Origin: Lentzea sp. NBRC 102530
Lineage (GTDB): Bacteria > Actinomycetota > Actinomycetes > Mycobacteriales > Pseudonocardiaceae
DNA: 64,000 nt
Assembly (NCBI RefSeq): GCF_030269365.1
Contig: NZ_BSTF01000008.1
Coordinates: 1-64,000 of the forward strand
Direction: 5' to 3'
Positions 57,401 to 64,000 of the stretch are shown piece after piece. Made by a program: the position numbers and the translations under genes. Positions within the stretch are counted from its first letter, which is position 1, and the number at the start of each line of letters is the position of its first letter. The notes under the pieces are model-generated. The model saw nothing but the letters and a program-made list of their open reading frames with translations, made no database searches and was not told where the DNA came from.

Positions 57401-60025
57401 GTGTCGGGGAATCGTGACGGGGTGTTCCGCGGCCGTGAGGGAGAACGGGACCTCCTGAACGGTGTGCTGGACGAGGGCACCGGGGTGGTGCTCGTCGACG
57501 GCGCGGCCGGAACGGGGAAGACCCGGCTGCTGGCCGAGGTCGCCGCCCTCGCCACGCGCCGCGGGTTCGCGGTCGCCACCGCGCAGGACGAGCTGGACCA
57601 GCCGTTCCTGCTGGCACGCCTCGCCGAACGGCCACCGGACGGCCCGACGCTCGTCGTCCTCGACGACCTCCACCTGGCCGAACCCGGCACGCTCGCCGCG
57701 TTGCGCGCGTTGTTACCCGCCTCCACCCGCGAAAAGGTGGTCTGGCTGCTCGCCCGCCGCCGAGGCGAGGGCGCTGACCGCCTGTTCGCCGCCGCCGCGG
57801 GGCGGGGTGCCGTGCGGATCGACCTGCGTCCGCTGGCGGACGACGTGGTCGAGGACCTCGTCACCGACCTCGCGGGCGGTGTTCCCGATGACGACCTGAA
57901 AGCGCTTGCCTCGACCGCGCAGGGCAATCCGGCCGCGCTGATCGGGCTGTTCGCCGCACTGGCCCAGGACGGGCAGGTCGTGGTCGCGAACGGCCGGGCA
58001 GCGTTGCGCACCGATCGTTCCCCGCGCGCCACCGAGGCGTTGCTGCGCGACCGCGTGAGTGCGTTGAGCGGCAAGGCCAGGCACCTGGTGCAGGTCGCGT
58101 CCGTGCTCGGCCCGCGCTTCGAACCCGGTGACGTGGCGGAGATGCTCGCGTCGAGCACCGCGATCCTGTTGCCCGCGCTGGACGAGGTCATCGGCGCCGG
58201 CGTCGTCACCTCGCTCGACGACAGGCTCGCGTTCCGGCACGAACTGCTCTGGCGCCTGGTCGCCGACTCCGTGCCGCAGCCCGTGCGCCGCGCCCTGCAC
58301 CGCGAGGTGGGCGAAATGCTGCTGCGGCGCGGGGATTCCGCCGTCACCGCCGCCAGACACCTGCTGCACGGCGCCCAGCGCGGTGACGCCCGGTCCATCG
58401 ACGGGCTCGTCGCGGCCGCGAAAGCCGTGCTGTGGAACGCCCCGGAGGCCGCCGCCGAACTCGCGGTGCGCGCGCTGGAGCTCACCGACCAAGCGTCTGC
58501 TTCGCTGGTGCACCGCACGGTCATGGCGGTGAGAGCGCTCACCGCCGCCGGCAGGCTCACCGCCGCGCAGGCCCTCGCGCAGGAGGCGTTGTCCCGCCAG
58601 GTGTCCCCGGAACCGGCCGCGAAGCTGCGGCACTGCGTCGCCACGACGTTGCTGCTCGCCGCCCGGCACGCGGAGTCGCTGGAGATCTCCGAGGCGTTGC
58701 TGCGCGAACCCGACCTGGCCCCGGAACTCGTGCCCTGGGTGGAGATCACCCGGCTGATGGCCCTGCTCGGGCACGACCGGAGCCGCGCGGAGGAACTCGC
58801 CGAGGTCGTCGTGCGCACCCATCAGGGCTCTCCGGACGACGTGCTGGCGACGGCGCTGGCGGTGCTGGCCGCGATCGCCCGCGACACCGGCCGGCCCGGT
58901 GCCGCACTGGAACTCGCCCGCGCGGCGGCGCGGTCGAGCACCTCGCACGACCTCAGCGCCTACCCGCAGCTGCTGTTCGCGACGCTGCTCTCCGGGCTGC
59001 GCGAGTTCGCCGACGCCGACACGGTGGTGCGGCGGGTGCGCAGCGGGCCGTCCGCGGTGGTGACCAGGGAGGTCATGACCTCGGTCGTGCAGGCCAGGAT
59101 CCTGTTGCAGGCGGGGCGGATCGAGGAGGCGGCCGCCGAGGCCCGCGCCGCCCTCACCGTCGCGGAGGAGACCGGGCACGAGACCGTCGTCGCGCCGGCG
59201 CTCGCGGTGCTCGCGGTGGTCGCGATCCACACCGGCGACCTGCCGTCCGCGATCGAGCACGTCGAACGCTGCCGCGACCACGTCTCCGCCGACGGGATCG
59301 TCTTCTCGCGCGCCTACTACCAGTGGACCGACGTGCTGGTCACGTACGTCGGCTCCGGCCTGGAGAAGTCCCTGGCCCTGCTCACCGACGAGTACCCGGG
59401 GCTGGTGTCGTCGGGCCTGTTCGCCGAGGAACCGCGCGCCGCCGGGTGGTTCACCCGCCGGGCGCTGGAGGCCGGCGACGAGCGGCTCGCCCAGGCCGTG
59501 GTGGGCCGCGTGGAGCGGCTCGCCGAGGAGCATCCGGGCTTCCCGGCGGTCACGGCGGCCGCGGTGCACGCGCGCGGCCTGTTCGACGCCGACGCGAAAC
59601 TGCTGGAACTCGCCGCGCAGCAGCACCTCGACCTGTGGGCGCGGGCGAACGCGGCCGAGGACCTCGGCGTGCTGCTGGCCGGCTCACCGGACCGGGCGGA
59701 GTCGGTGCGGGCGCTGGAGAACGCGCTCGCGATCTACCGGGAGATCGGCGCGTCCCGCGACAGCGCGCGGGTGCTCGGCCGGCTGCGCAAGCTCGGCCGC
59801 AGGCGCCGGGCCGCCCCGGCGCGACCTGCATCCGGATGGTCCAGTATGGACGACACCGAACGGGCGATCGCGAACCTGGTGGCGAAGGGGCAGACCAACC
59901 GGCAGATCTCGACGCAGCTGTTCATGTCACCGCACACGGTGAACTTCCACCTGCGCAAGATCTTCCGCAAGCTCGGGATCAGCTCACGGGTCGAGCTGGT
60001 GATGAGGTCGCGGGACGACCAGTGA
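57401..60025 (+). CDS. LAL-type LuxR-family regulator (second, divergent copy)
   Basis: The protein has 874 residues. Walker A DGAAGTGKT is at about 33-41 and Walker B-like LVVLDDLHLAEPG follows. A long TPR-like region is rich in Ala and Arg, and the C-terminal LuxR helix-turn-helix (ERAIANLVAKGQTNRQISTQLFMSPHTVNFHLRKIFRKLGI) is intact. It is only distantly similar to its divergent neighbour, so this is an old duplication or two independent regulators. The target genes are unknown. The stop overlaps the convergent LapA gene by 47 nt. Confidence 0.87.
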   Translation: MSGNRDGVFRGREGERDLLNGVLDEGTGVVLVDGAAGTGKTRLLAEVAALATRRGFAVATAQDELDQPFLLARLAERPPDGPTLVVLDDLHLAEPGTLAALRALLPASTREKVVWLLARRRGEGADRLFAAAAGRGAVRIDLRPLADDVVEDLVTDLAGGVPDDDLKALASTAQGNPAALIGLFAALAQDGQVVVANGRAALRTDRSPRATEALLRDRVSALSGKARHLVQVASVLGPRFEPGDVAEMLASSTAILLPALDEVIGAGVVTSLDDRLAFRHELLWRLVADSVPQPVRRALHREVGEMLLRRGDSAVTAARHLLHGAQRGDARSIDGLVAAAKAVLWNAPEAAAELAVRALELTDQASASLVHRTVMAVRALTAAGRLTAAQALAQEALSRQVSPEPAAKLRHCVATTLLLAARHAESLEISEALLREPDLAPELVPWVEITRLMALLGHDRSRAEELAEVVVRTHQGSPDDVLATALAVLAAIARDTGRPGAALELARAAARSSTSHDLSAYPQLLFATLLSGLREFADADTVVRRVRSGPSAVVTREVMTSVVQARILLQAGRIEEAAAEARAALTVAEETGHETVVAPALAVLAVVAIHTGDLPSAIEHVERCRDHVSADGIVFSRAYYQWTDVLVTYVGSGLEKSLALLTDEYPGLVSSGLFAEEPRAAGWFTRRALEAGDERLAQAVVGRVERLAEEHPGFPAVTAAAVHARGLFDADAKLLELAAQQHLDLWARANAAEDLGVLLAGSPDRAESVRALENALAIYREIGASRDSARVLGRLRKLGRRRRAAPARPASGWSSMDDTERAIANLVAKGQTNRQISTQLFMSPHTVNFHLRKIFRKLGISSRVELVMRSRDDQ

Positions 60026-60389
60026 CCCGCTTGGCCTGACGGCGCAGCTGCAGGATCCGGGCGGCCCCGACGATCGCGACGAGCAGTGCGCCGCCGATCG
60101 CCGCGAACAGCAGTGCGACGCCCAGTGGAAGGCTGAACTGGCCCCACAGGAAGTGGATCGTCGCGTTGCCGCCGTTCTGCAGGATGAAGACCAGCAGGAA
60201 CGTCAGCACCACGATCGCCACCAGCACGGCGATCCAGGTGCCGCTGATCCGGGTCGGCCGCAGCTTCTTCGGTGCGGCCGCCGGAGCAGGCGGCACGGCG
60301 GGCGGAACGGACTCGCGGCCGGTCGGGACGGGGTCCGTGACCGGGGCCGTGACCGGCGTCTTCGGGGTCTCGTCGCTGGAGGTCGCCAC
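59979..60389 (-). CDS. LapA-domain (DUF1049) membrane protein
   Basis: The protein has 136 residues. A Pro-rich cytoplasmic N-terminus (about 45 residues) is followed by two membrane helices (TWIAVLVAIVVLTFLLVFILQN and LPLGVALLFAAIGGALLVAIVG) with the family signature FILQNGGNATIHFLWGQFSLPLG between. LapA-domain proteins are linked to envelope assembly; the function here is unknown. GTG 60389 is preceded on the minus strand by GATAAT at 6 nt. Confidence 0.83.
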   Translation of the reverse strand: MATSSDETPKTPVTAPVTDPVPTGRESVPPAVPPAPAAAPKKLRPTRISGTWIAVLVAIVVLTFLLVFILQNGGNATIHFLWGQFSLPLGVALLFAAIGGALLVAIVGAARILQLRRQAKRVTGRPATSSPARPVS

Positions 60390-60437
60390 AGGAGGATTAT
60401 CGGCGACCAGGCGTGATCCCGCGCGCTGGCGAACGGG

Positions 60438-60968
60438 TCACAACTTGCGCAACCCGGACAGCACGCGTTCGAGCAGAGCGATGTTGGGCTTGTCGCTCGG
60501 TTCGTGCACCGCGACCAGGTTCAGCGTGATCAGGTCGCTCAGCAGCACCCGCGTGACGCCGAGCGGGATCTTCATGAGCGCCGAGATCTCGGCGACCGAC
60601 CGCGGCTGCAGGCACAGCCGCATCATCGCCGCCTGGTCGTTGTTCGCGCGGTAGAGCCGGTCCTCGTCGGTCGAGAGCAGCGTTTCCAGGCGAAGGTCGT
60701 GACGGGCCGTGGTGCGGCCGCCGGTGCGGGCGTAGGGGCGGATCAGCGAACTGTCCCTCGCGGGGACCTCTGGTGCTTCGTCCTCTTGCACAGGCCACTC
60801 CGGTGGCGGTTCCGGTGGGCGATGGCGCAACGGTTCCTGACGGGGCAGTTGTTGCGTCTCCGCGCCGTTGAAGTCTCCACTTCCGTCGGCGTGCAGCCGT
60901 CTGCGGGTCGCCGGAGACCCGAATCGGGCCCCCGTGTAACCGATTTCCGTCGCTTCCTCGTCGTGCAC
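60438..60968 (-). CDS. DUF742 domain-containing protein (conservon CvnC-like)
   Basis: The protein has 176 residues. The DUF742 domain at about 75-176 reads SLIRPYARTGGRTT and LCLQPRSVAEISALMKIPLGVTRVLLSDLITLNLVAVH. The N-terminus is a polar, Pro/Glu-rich linker. DUF742 proteins are one of four parts of streptomycete conservons (sensor kinase, roadblock, DUF742, GTPase). The other three are absent here. GTG 60968 follows TAGCTT at 6 nt (minus strand). Confidence 0.82.
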   Translation of the reverse strand: MHDEEATEIGYTGARFGSPATRRRLHADGSGDFNGAETQQLPRQEPLRHRPPEPPPEWPVQEDEAPEVPARDSSLIRPYARTGGRTTARHDLRLETLLSTDEDRLYRANNDQAAMMRLCLQPRSVAEISALMKIPLGVTRVLLSDLITLNLVAVHEPSDKPNIALLERVLSGLRKL

Positions 60969-61007
60969 GTGCTCAAGCTATAACGAGATCGCCCAAATGT
61001 ATGTGGA

Positions 61008-61931
61008 TCAAGTCGCCTTTTTGTCAGTCAGGTCGAATCTGACTTGGATTGCGGTGCCGCTTGACGTCGTTTGGGTGCGGACAAGGTCCGCCAAACGGTT
61101 GACAAGCAACAGACCGCGACCGCCTGGTTCGTTTGCGTGAACAGGGGTGCGGCCAGCCAGAACATCGGTGATGTGTCCGTTGTCGTTGACTTGGCAAACA
61201 ATACTTCTGCTTTCCGCCCACACGCGGACCGTGCTCTCGCCCCCGCCGTGCCGCACGCTGTTGGTCGCGAGCTCGGTGACCGCGAGGGCGAAGTCGTCAA
61301 CTCTGTCCCGGGTGAGTCCGTGCTTGGTTGCTTGTTCACGGGCGAATGCCCGCACCGCTGCCATCGCGCCGGCACCGACCGAGGTGCTCGCCGCGTCGAC
61401 CGGGATGGTCAGCGGCAGGGAGTGGGCGGCGACGACCACCCGCGCGGGGTGGAAGTGGTCGCTGGGGCGGTGGCCGCTCGCGTCGATCACGACGGGATGG
61501 GTCTTCTCGGCGTCGGCCAGGACGTCGTGGGTGAGGTCCGTGGTGTTGTAGGGGCACAGGATGCTCAGGTCACGTCCGCTGAACGCGTAGTTGACCAGCG
61601 CCTCGTGCAGCGCGCACGCCGGGTACTCGACGTCGGTGCGCAGGTCCCACACCGGCTCGCTGATGATCCGGACGGCTCCGCGGTGCCGGTCGGCGAACGC
61701 GCGGAGCTCGGGGATGATCCGGCCGGGGTTGCGGCCGGTGTCCGCCATGTCGATGAACGTCACGAGGTGGGCGAACCCGCTGAGCGCCTCCCGCAGCAGC
61801 CCGAGGTTCCTGCTCGGCACCGCCACGGCGACCGGCTCACCGTTCGCGAGACCCTCCACGACGAACGGGACTGTCCCGTCGATGTAGGAGTCGTCATCGC
61901 TGTAGAACAGCGCCGGATGTGCGAACGTCAT
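61008..61931 (-). CDS. MEDS-domain sensor fused to an anti-sigma-type HATPase
   Basis: The protein has 307 residues. The N-terminal MEDS sensory domain (PALFYSDDDSYIDGTVPFVVEGLANGEPVAVAVP, residues 5-150) is followed by a histidine-kinase-like ATPase domain with N-box VDDFALAVTELATNSVRHGG and GGRGLLLVNRLADL. There is no phosphorylated-His domain, so it belongs to the SpoIIAB/RsbW-like anti-sigma group. It probably phosphorylates an anti-sigma antagonist elsewhere. AGAGGTGG precedes the ATG. It lies upstream of the DUF742 gene in the same direction. Confidence 0.83.
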   Translation of the reverse strand: MTFAHPALFYSDDDSYIDGTVPFVVEGLANGEPVAVAVPSRNLGLLREALSGFAHLVTFIDMADTGRNPGRIIPELRAFADRHRGAVRIISEPVWDLRTDVEYPACALHEALVNYAFSGRDLSILCPYNTTDLTHDVLADAEKTHPVVIDASGHRPSDHFHPARVVVAAHSLPLTIPVDAASTSVGAGAMAAVRAFAREQATKHGLTRDRVDDFALAVTELATNSVRHGGGESTVRVWAESRSIVCQVNDNGHITDVLAGRTPVHANEPGGRGLLLVNRLADLVRTQTTSSGTAIQVRFDLTDKKAT

Positions 61932-61992
61932 GTGCCACCTCTCGTCAACGTCCCAGGATCCCCACCCGGTGCGTTGCCCAAACCATCATTTC

Positions 61993-62023
61993 TTGACTCT
62001 GACACCGTGTCAGCCCCTACACA
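61993..62023 (+). promoter_or_regulatory. MerR-type promoter with 19-bp spacer and dyad
   Basis: -35 TTGACT (61993-61998) and -10 TACACA (62018-62023) are 19 bp apart. Between them lies the palindrome CTGACAC C GTGTCAG (61999-62013). This is the classical architecture that MerR regulators untwist to activate transcription, so autoregulation is likely. AGGAG at 62023-62027 precedes the ATG at 62033. Confidence 0.75.
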
Positions 62024-62032
62024 GGAGCAGTC

Positions 62033-62854
62033 ATGTTCACCATCGGAGACTTCGCCCATCTGGGGCGCGTGTCGGTGCGGATGCTGCGCCACTACGACGC
62101 GGTCGGGTTGCTCCCGCCGGCGCACGTCGACCCGTCCACGGGCTACCGCTTCTACACCGCCGCCCAGCTGCAACGCCTCAACCGCCTGCTCGCGCTGAAG
62201 GACCTCGGTCTGACGCTCGACCAGGTCGGTGTCGTGCTCGACGAGAAGCTCTCCGTCGAACAGTTGCACGGCATGTTGTCGTTGCGGCGCGCCGAGCTGC
62301 GGCAGCAGATCCTCGCGGACGAGTTCCGCCTGCGCCGCGTCGAGGCACGTCTCCGCGTCATCGAAAGAGAGGGCGCCATGCCCACCGACGAGATCATCGT
62401 GAAGCCCGTCCCCGCCGTCCGGGTGGCCCGGCTGTCCGCCACCGCCGCCTCCTACGGCCCGGAGGACATCGGCCCGGTCATCCAGCCGCTCTACCCGCAG
62501 CTCTTCGAACGCCTCGGGCGCGCGGGCGTGCAGCCGTCCGGCTACGGCATCGCCACTTACGAGCCCGCCGAGGGCGACGCCGTCGTCGTGCACGCCGGGG
62601 TGACCGTGGCGGTCGAGCCGTCCGCCGGGTACGACTTCGACGTCGTGGACCTGCCGGCGCTGGGGGAGGCGGCGACGATCGTGCACCGCGGCACCATGGA
62701 CGACGTCGACACGTCGTACCAGGCCGTGGCGGCGTGGATCGAGGCGCACGGGTACCGGCAGAACGGGTTCGCCCGCGAGGTGTACCTGAACTACGGCGAG
62801 GGCGACCCGGCGGACTGGGTGACCGAGCTGCAGCTGGAGATCACCAAGCCGTAG
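62033..62854 (+). CDS. MerR-family regulator with GyrI-like effector domain
   Basis: The protein has 273 residues. The MerR winged helix is FTIGDFAHLGRVSVRMLRHYDAVGLLPP, with the second helix pair at TGYRFYTAAQLQRLNRLLAL, then a coiled dimerisation helix, and from about residue 120 a GyrI-like (BmrR-type) small-molecule-binding domain. It is presumably a drug- or metabolite-sensing activator. The promoter with 19-bp spacer directly upstream suggests it controls itself; no transporter is adjacent. Confidence 0.88.
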   Translation: MFTIGDFAHLGRVSVRMLRHYDAVGLLPPAHVDPSTGYRFYTAAQLQRLNRLLALKDLGLTLDQVGVVLDEKLSVEQLHGMLSLRRAELRQQILADEFRLRRVEARLRVIEREGAMPTDEIIVKPVPAVRVARLSATAASYGPEDIGPVIQPLYPQLFERLGRAGVQPSGYGIATYEPAEGDAVVVHAGVTVAVEPSAGYDFDVVDLPALGEAATIVHRGTMDDVDTSYQAVAAWIEAHGYRQNGFAREVYLNYGEGDPADWVTELQLEITKP

Positions 62855-62891
62855 CACCTCTCCGGGTGCCGGAAGACGCGGCGGAGGGGCG

Positions 62892-63539
62892 CTAGTCGGG
62901 GTGGATGCGCCGGTGGAGCGTCTCCATCCGGTCGTCCAGCTGTGCCGCGATCATCGCGGTCGACATCAGCTCGCCCACGAACTCCGCGGGCGGGCTGTCG
63001 TCGTACTTGTAGAAGAGCTTGTGCTCCAGCGTCGCCCAGAAGTCCATGGCGATGGTCCGCAGCTGCACCTCGACCTTCACGTGCTCGACCCGGTCGGACA
63101 GGAACACCGGGATGCGCACGATGAGGTGCAGGCTGCGGTAGCCGTTCGGCTTCGGCTGCGCGATGTAGTCCTTGGTGCGCAGGATCTCCACGTCGTGCTG
63201 CCGCGCCAGCATCGCGCTCACGCGGTACACGTCCGACACGAACGGGCAGACGACGCGCACTCCCGCGATGTCGTCGAGCCAGTCGCCGATCGCGTCGAGG
63301 TCGAGCGGGAAGCCCTTGCGCCGCAGCTTCTCCAGGATGCCCTCGGGCTTCTTGACGCGGTTGGTGATGTGCTCGATCGGGTCGTGGTGGTGTACCGCGT
63401 CGAACTCCTCGCTGAGGATGCGGAGCTTCGTCATCAGCTCCTCGATCGCGAACTTGTAGACGAGCAGTCCTCGTTCGAGATCACGCAGCACACCCAGGTC
63501 GTCGGCCAGATCGGTCACGCCGTCCAGAGTACTGATCAC
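62892..63539 (-). CDS. Small RelA/SpoT-type (p)ppGpp synthetase
   Basis: The protein has 215 residues, only the synthetase domain. The ATP-binding basic region is NRVKKPEGILEKLRRKG; DDIAGVRVVC, KPNGYRSLHLIV and EVQLRTIAMDFWATLEHKLFYK are conserved catalytic and guanine-site segments. It lacks the HD, TGS and ACT domains of full-length Rel. It should make alarmones in response to a local signal. GTG 63539 overlaps the stop of the PLP enzyme upstream (GTGA), so they are translated together. Confidence 0.87.
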   Translation of the reverse strand: MISTLDGVTDLADDLGVLRDLERGLLVYKFAIEELMTKLRILSEEFDAVHHHDPIEHITNRVKKPEGILEKLRRKGFPLDLDAIGDWLDDIAGVRVVCPFVSDVYRVSAMLARQHDVEILRTKDYIAQPKPNGYRSLHLIVRIPVFLSDRVEHVKVEVQLRTIAMDFWATLEHKLFYKYDDSPPAEFVGELMSTAMIAAQLDDRMETLHRRIHPD

Positions 63540-64000
63540 GCCGGTCCGAACCGGGCCACCGCCTCCGGCGCGTAGCCGTAGAAGCCCGGAAGACCACCTG
63601 TGTGGAGGAACACGAGCGGCACGTCGGACCGCGGCGCGAGCTCGCGGAACTTCACCGCGGCCTTGCCGGTGTAGACCGGGTCGAGCAGGACGCCCTCGGT
63701 CTCGGCGAAGAGCTTCAGCACGTTCCACATCTCCGGCGTCGGCACGCCGTAGCCCGGCCCGATCGTGTCGTCGGTGACGGTGACGTGGGCGAGCTCCGGC
63801 GCCGGCTTGCCGAGGAGTTCGGCGGCGGCGGTGGCGAGGGCGTGGAGTTCGTTCGTGGCGTCCTCGGCCGTGTGCGAGACGCTCGCGGCGTGCACGGTGC
63901 CGGACCAGCCGAGCAGTTCGGTGCCGAGCGCGATGCCCGCGGCCGTGGCGCCGGAGCCGTCCGGGACGACGATGGTGGCGTTGTCGACGCCGAGTTCGTG
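63536..64000 (-). CDS. D-cysteine desulfhydrase/ACC-deaminase-like PLP enzyme (3' part; 5' end beyond the window)
   Basis: The 154 residues present form the C-terminal part of a PLP fold-type-II enzyme. VPDGSGATAAGIALG is a phosphate- or substrate-loop Gly/Ser run, YGVPTPEMWNVLKLFAETEGVLLDPVYTGKA is typical, and the end HTGGLPGFYGYAPEA matches D-cysteine desulfhydrases and ACC deaminases. Such enzymes release ammonia plus pyruvate with H2S, or 2-oxobutyrate. The frame is open to the last base of the window. It overlaps the alarmone synthetase gene by 4 nt. Confidence 0.8.
   Translation of the reverse strand, partial: HELGVDNATIVVPDGSGATAAGIALGTELLGWSGTVHAASVSHTAEDATNELHALATAAAELLGKPAPELAHVTVTDDTIGPGYGVPTPEMWNVLKLFAETEGVLLDPVYTGKAAVKFRELAPRSDVPLVFLHTGGLPGFYGYAPEAVARFGPA

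Noticed and set aside
62854..62891. Terminator hairpin after the MerR gene (GCACC...GGTGC)
   Set aside because: The stem is only 5 bp with a 6-nt loop and no T run; too weak to annotate.

Overview
This is a 64-kb, very GC-rich, densely packed chromosomal segment that looks like a Gram-positive actinomycete, probably Pseudonocardiales (Lentzea/Saccharothrix/Actinosynnema-like). That placement is inferred from several features: a mycothiol-dependent formaldehyde dehydrogenase (mscR), an XRE/DUF397 pair, DUF742, two giant LAL-type LuxR regulators, the aerobic cobalamin pathway, GTG/TTG starts, and many genes that appear leaderless (a TANNNT-type -10 box 6-8 nt before the start codon and no ribosome-binding site). 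I found no tRNA, rRNA, insertion sequence, prophage or CRISPR array.

Layout. 0.2-3.3 kb: a YtrA-type GntR-regulated ABC exporter (ATPase, permease, GntR, second ATPase) behind a perfect 16-bp-arm palindrome. 3.3-10.9 kb: a 15-nt tandem repeat, a FAD oxidoreductase, an orphan branched-chain-type binding lipoprotein, tex, an alkaline-phosphatase-fold phosphodiesterase and a patatin. 10.9-17 kb: a minus-strand sulfonate/sulfur-scavenging operon (TauD-like dioxygenase, Ssu-type ABC transporter, flavin monooxygenase), preceded by a ROK regulator and by a short RRHVDL...C leader peptide. 17-27.5 kb: a phosphotransferase, an ECF sigma factor with a membrane partner, hydrolases, a WS/DGAT acyltransferase, a Vps62-like secreted protein, a DUF2332 protein, a crotonase and a pentapeptide-repeat membrane protein. 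27.5-32.2 kb: mscR plus a metallo-beta-lactamase-fold hydrolase, a VOC protein, a shortened chorismatase-like protein, a DUF4235/DUF3618/holin-like stress trio and thioredoxin. 32.2-38.7 kb: a HEAT-like protein, then a polar amino-acid ABC transporter operon ending in a fusion of a class-V PLP aminotransferase with a YheO/DauR-type sensor and helix-turn-helix; two 25-nt direct repeats sit upstream. 38.7-42.4 kb: an XRE/DUF397 pair and a large secreted beta-helix protein with two chitobiase-type domains and a LacI-family operator at its transcription start. 42.9-52.8 kb: the cobalamin cluster cobL-cobM-cobK (plus strand), cobG-cobH-cobIJ (minus strand), and cobN behind a cobalamin riboswitch. 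52.7-64 kb: a cysteine-rich ArsR/SufR-like regulator divergent from folE, an EF-hand protein, two divergent LAL regulators, LapA-domain and DUF742 proteins, a MEDS/HATPase anti-sigma-type protein, an autoregulated MerR regulator, a small RelA/SpoT alarmone synthetase, and the 3' part of a D-cysteine-desulfhydrase-like PLP enzyme that runs off the window.

Most promising for follow-up: the PLP-enzyme/transcription-factor fusion with its transporter and candidate operators; the sulfur leader peptide ahead of a ROK gene; the pseudo-chorismatase; and the frequency of predicted leaderless starts. All functions are read from sequence motifs only; no database search or structure prediction was run.
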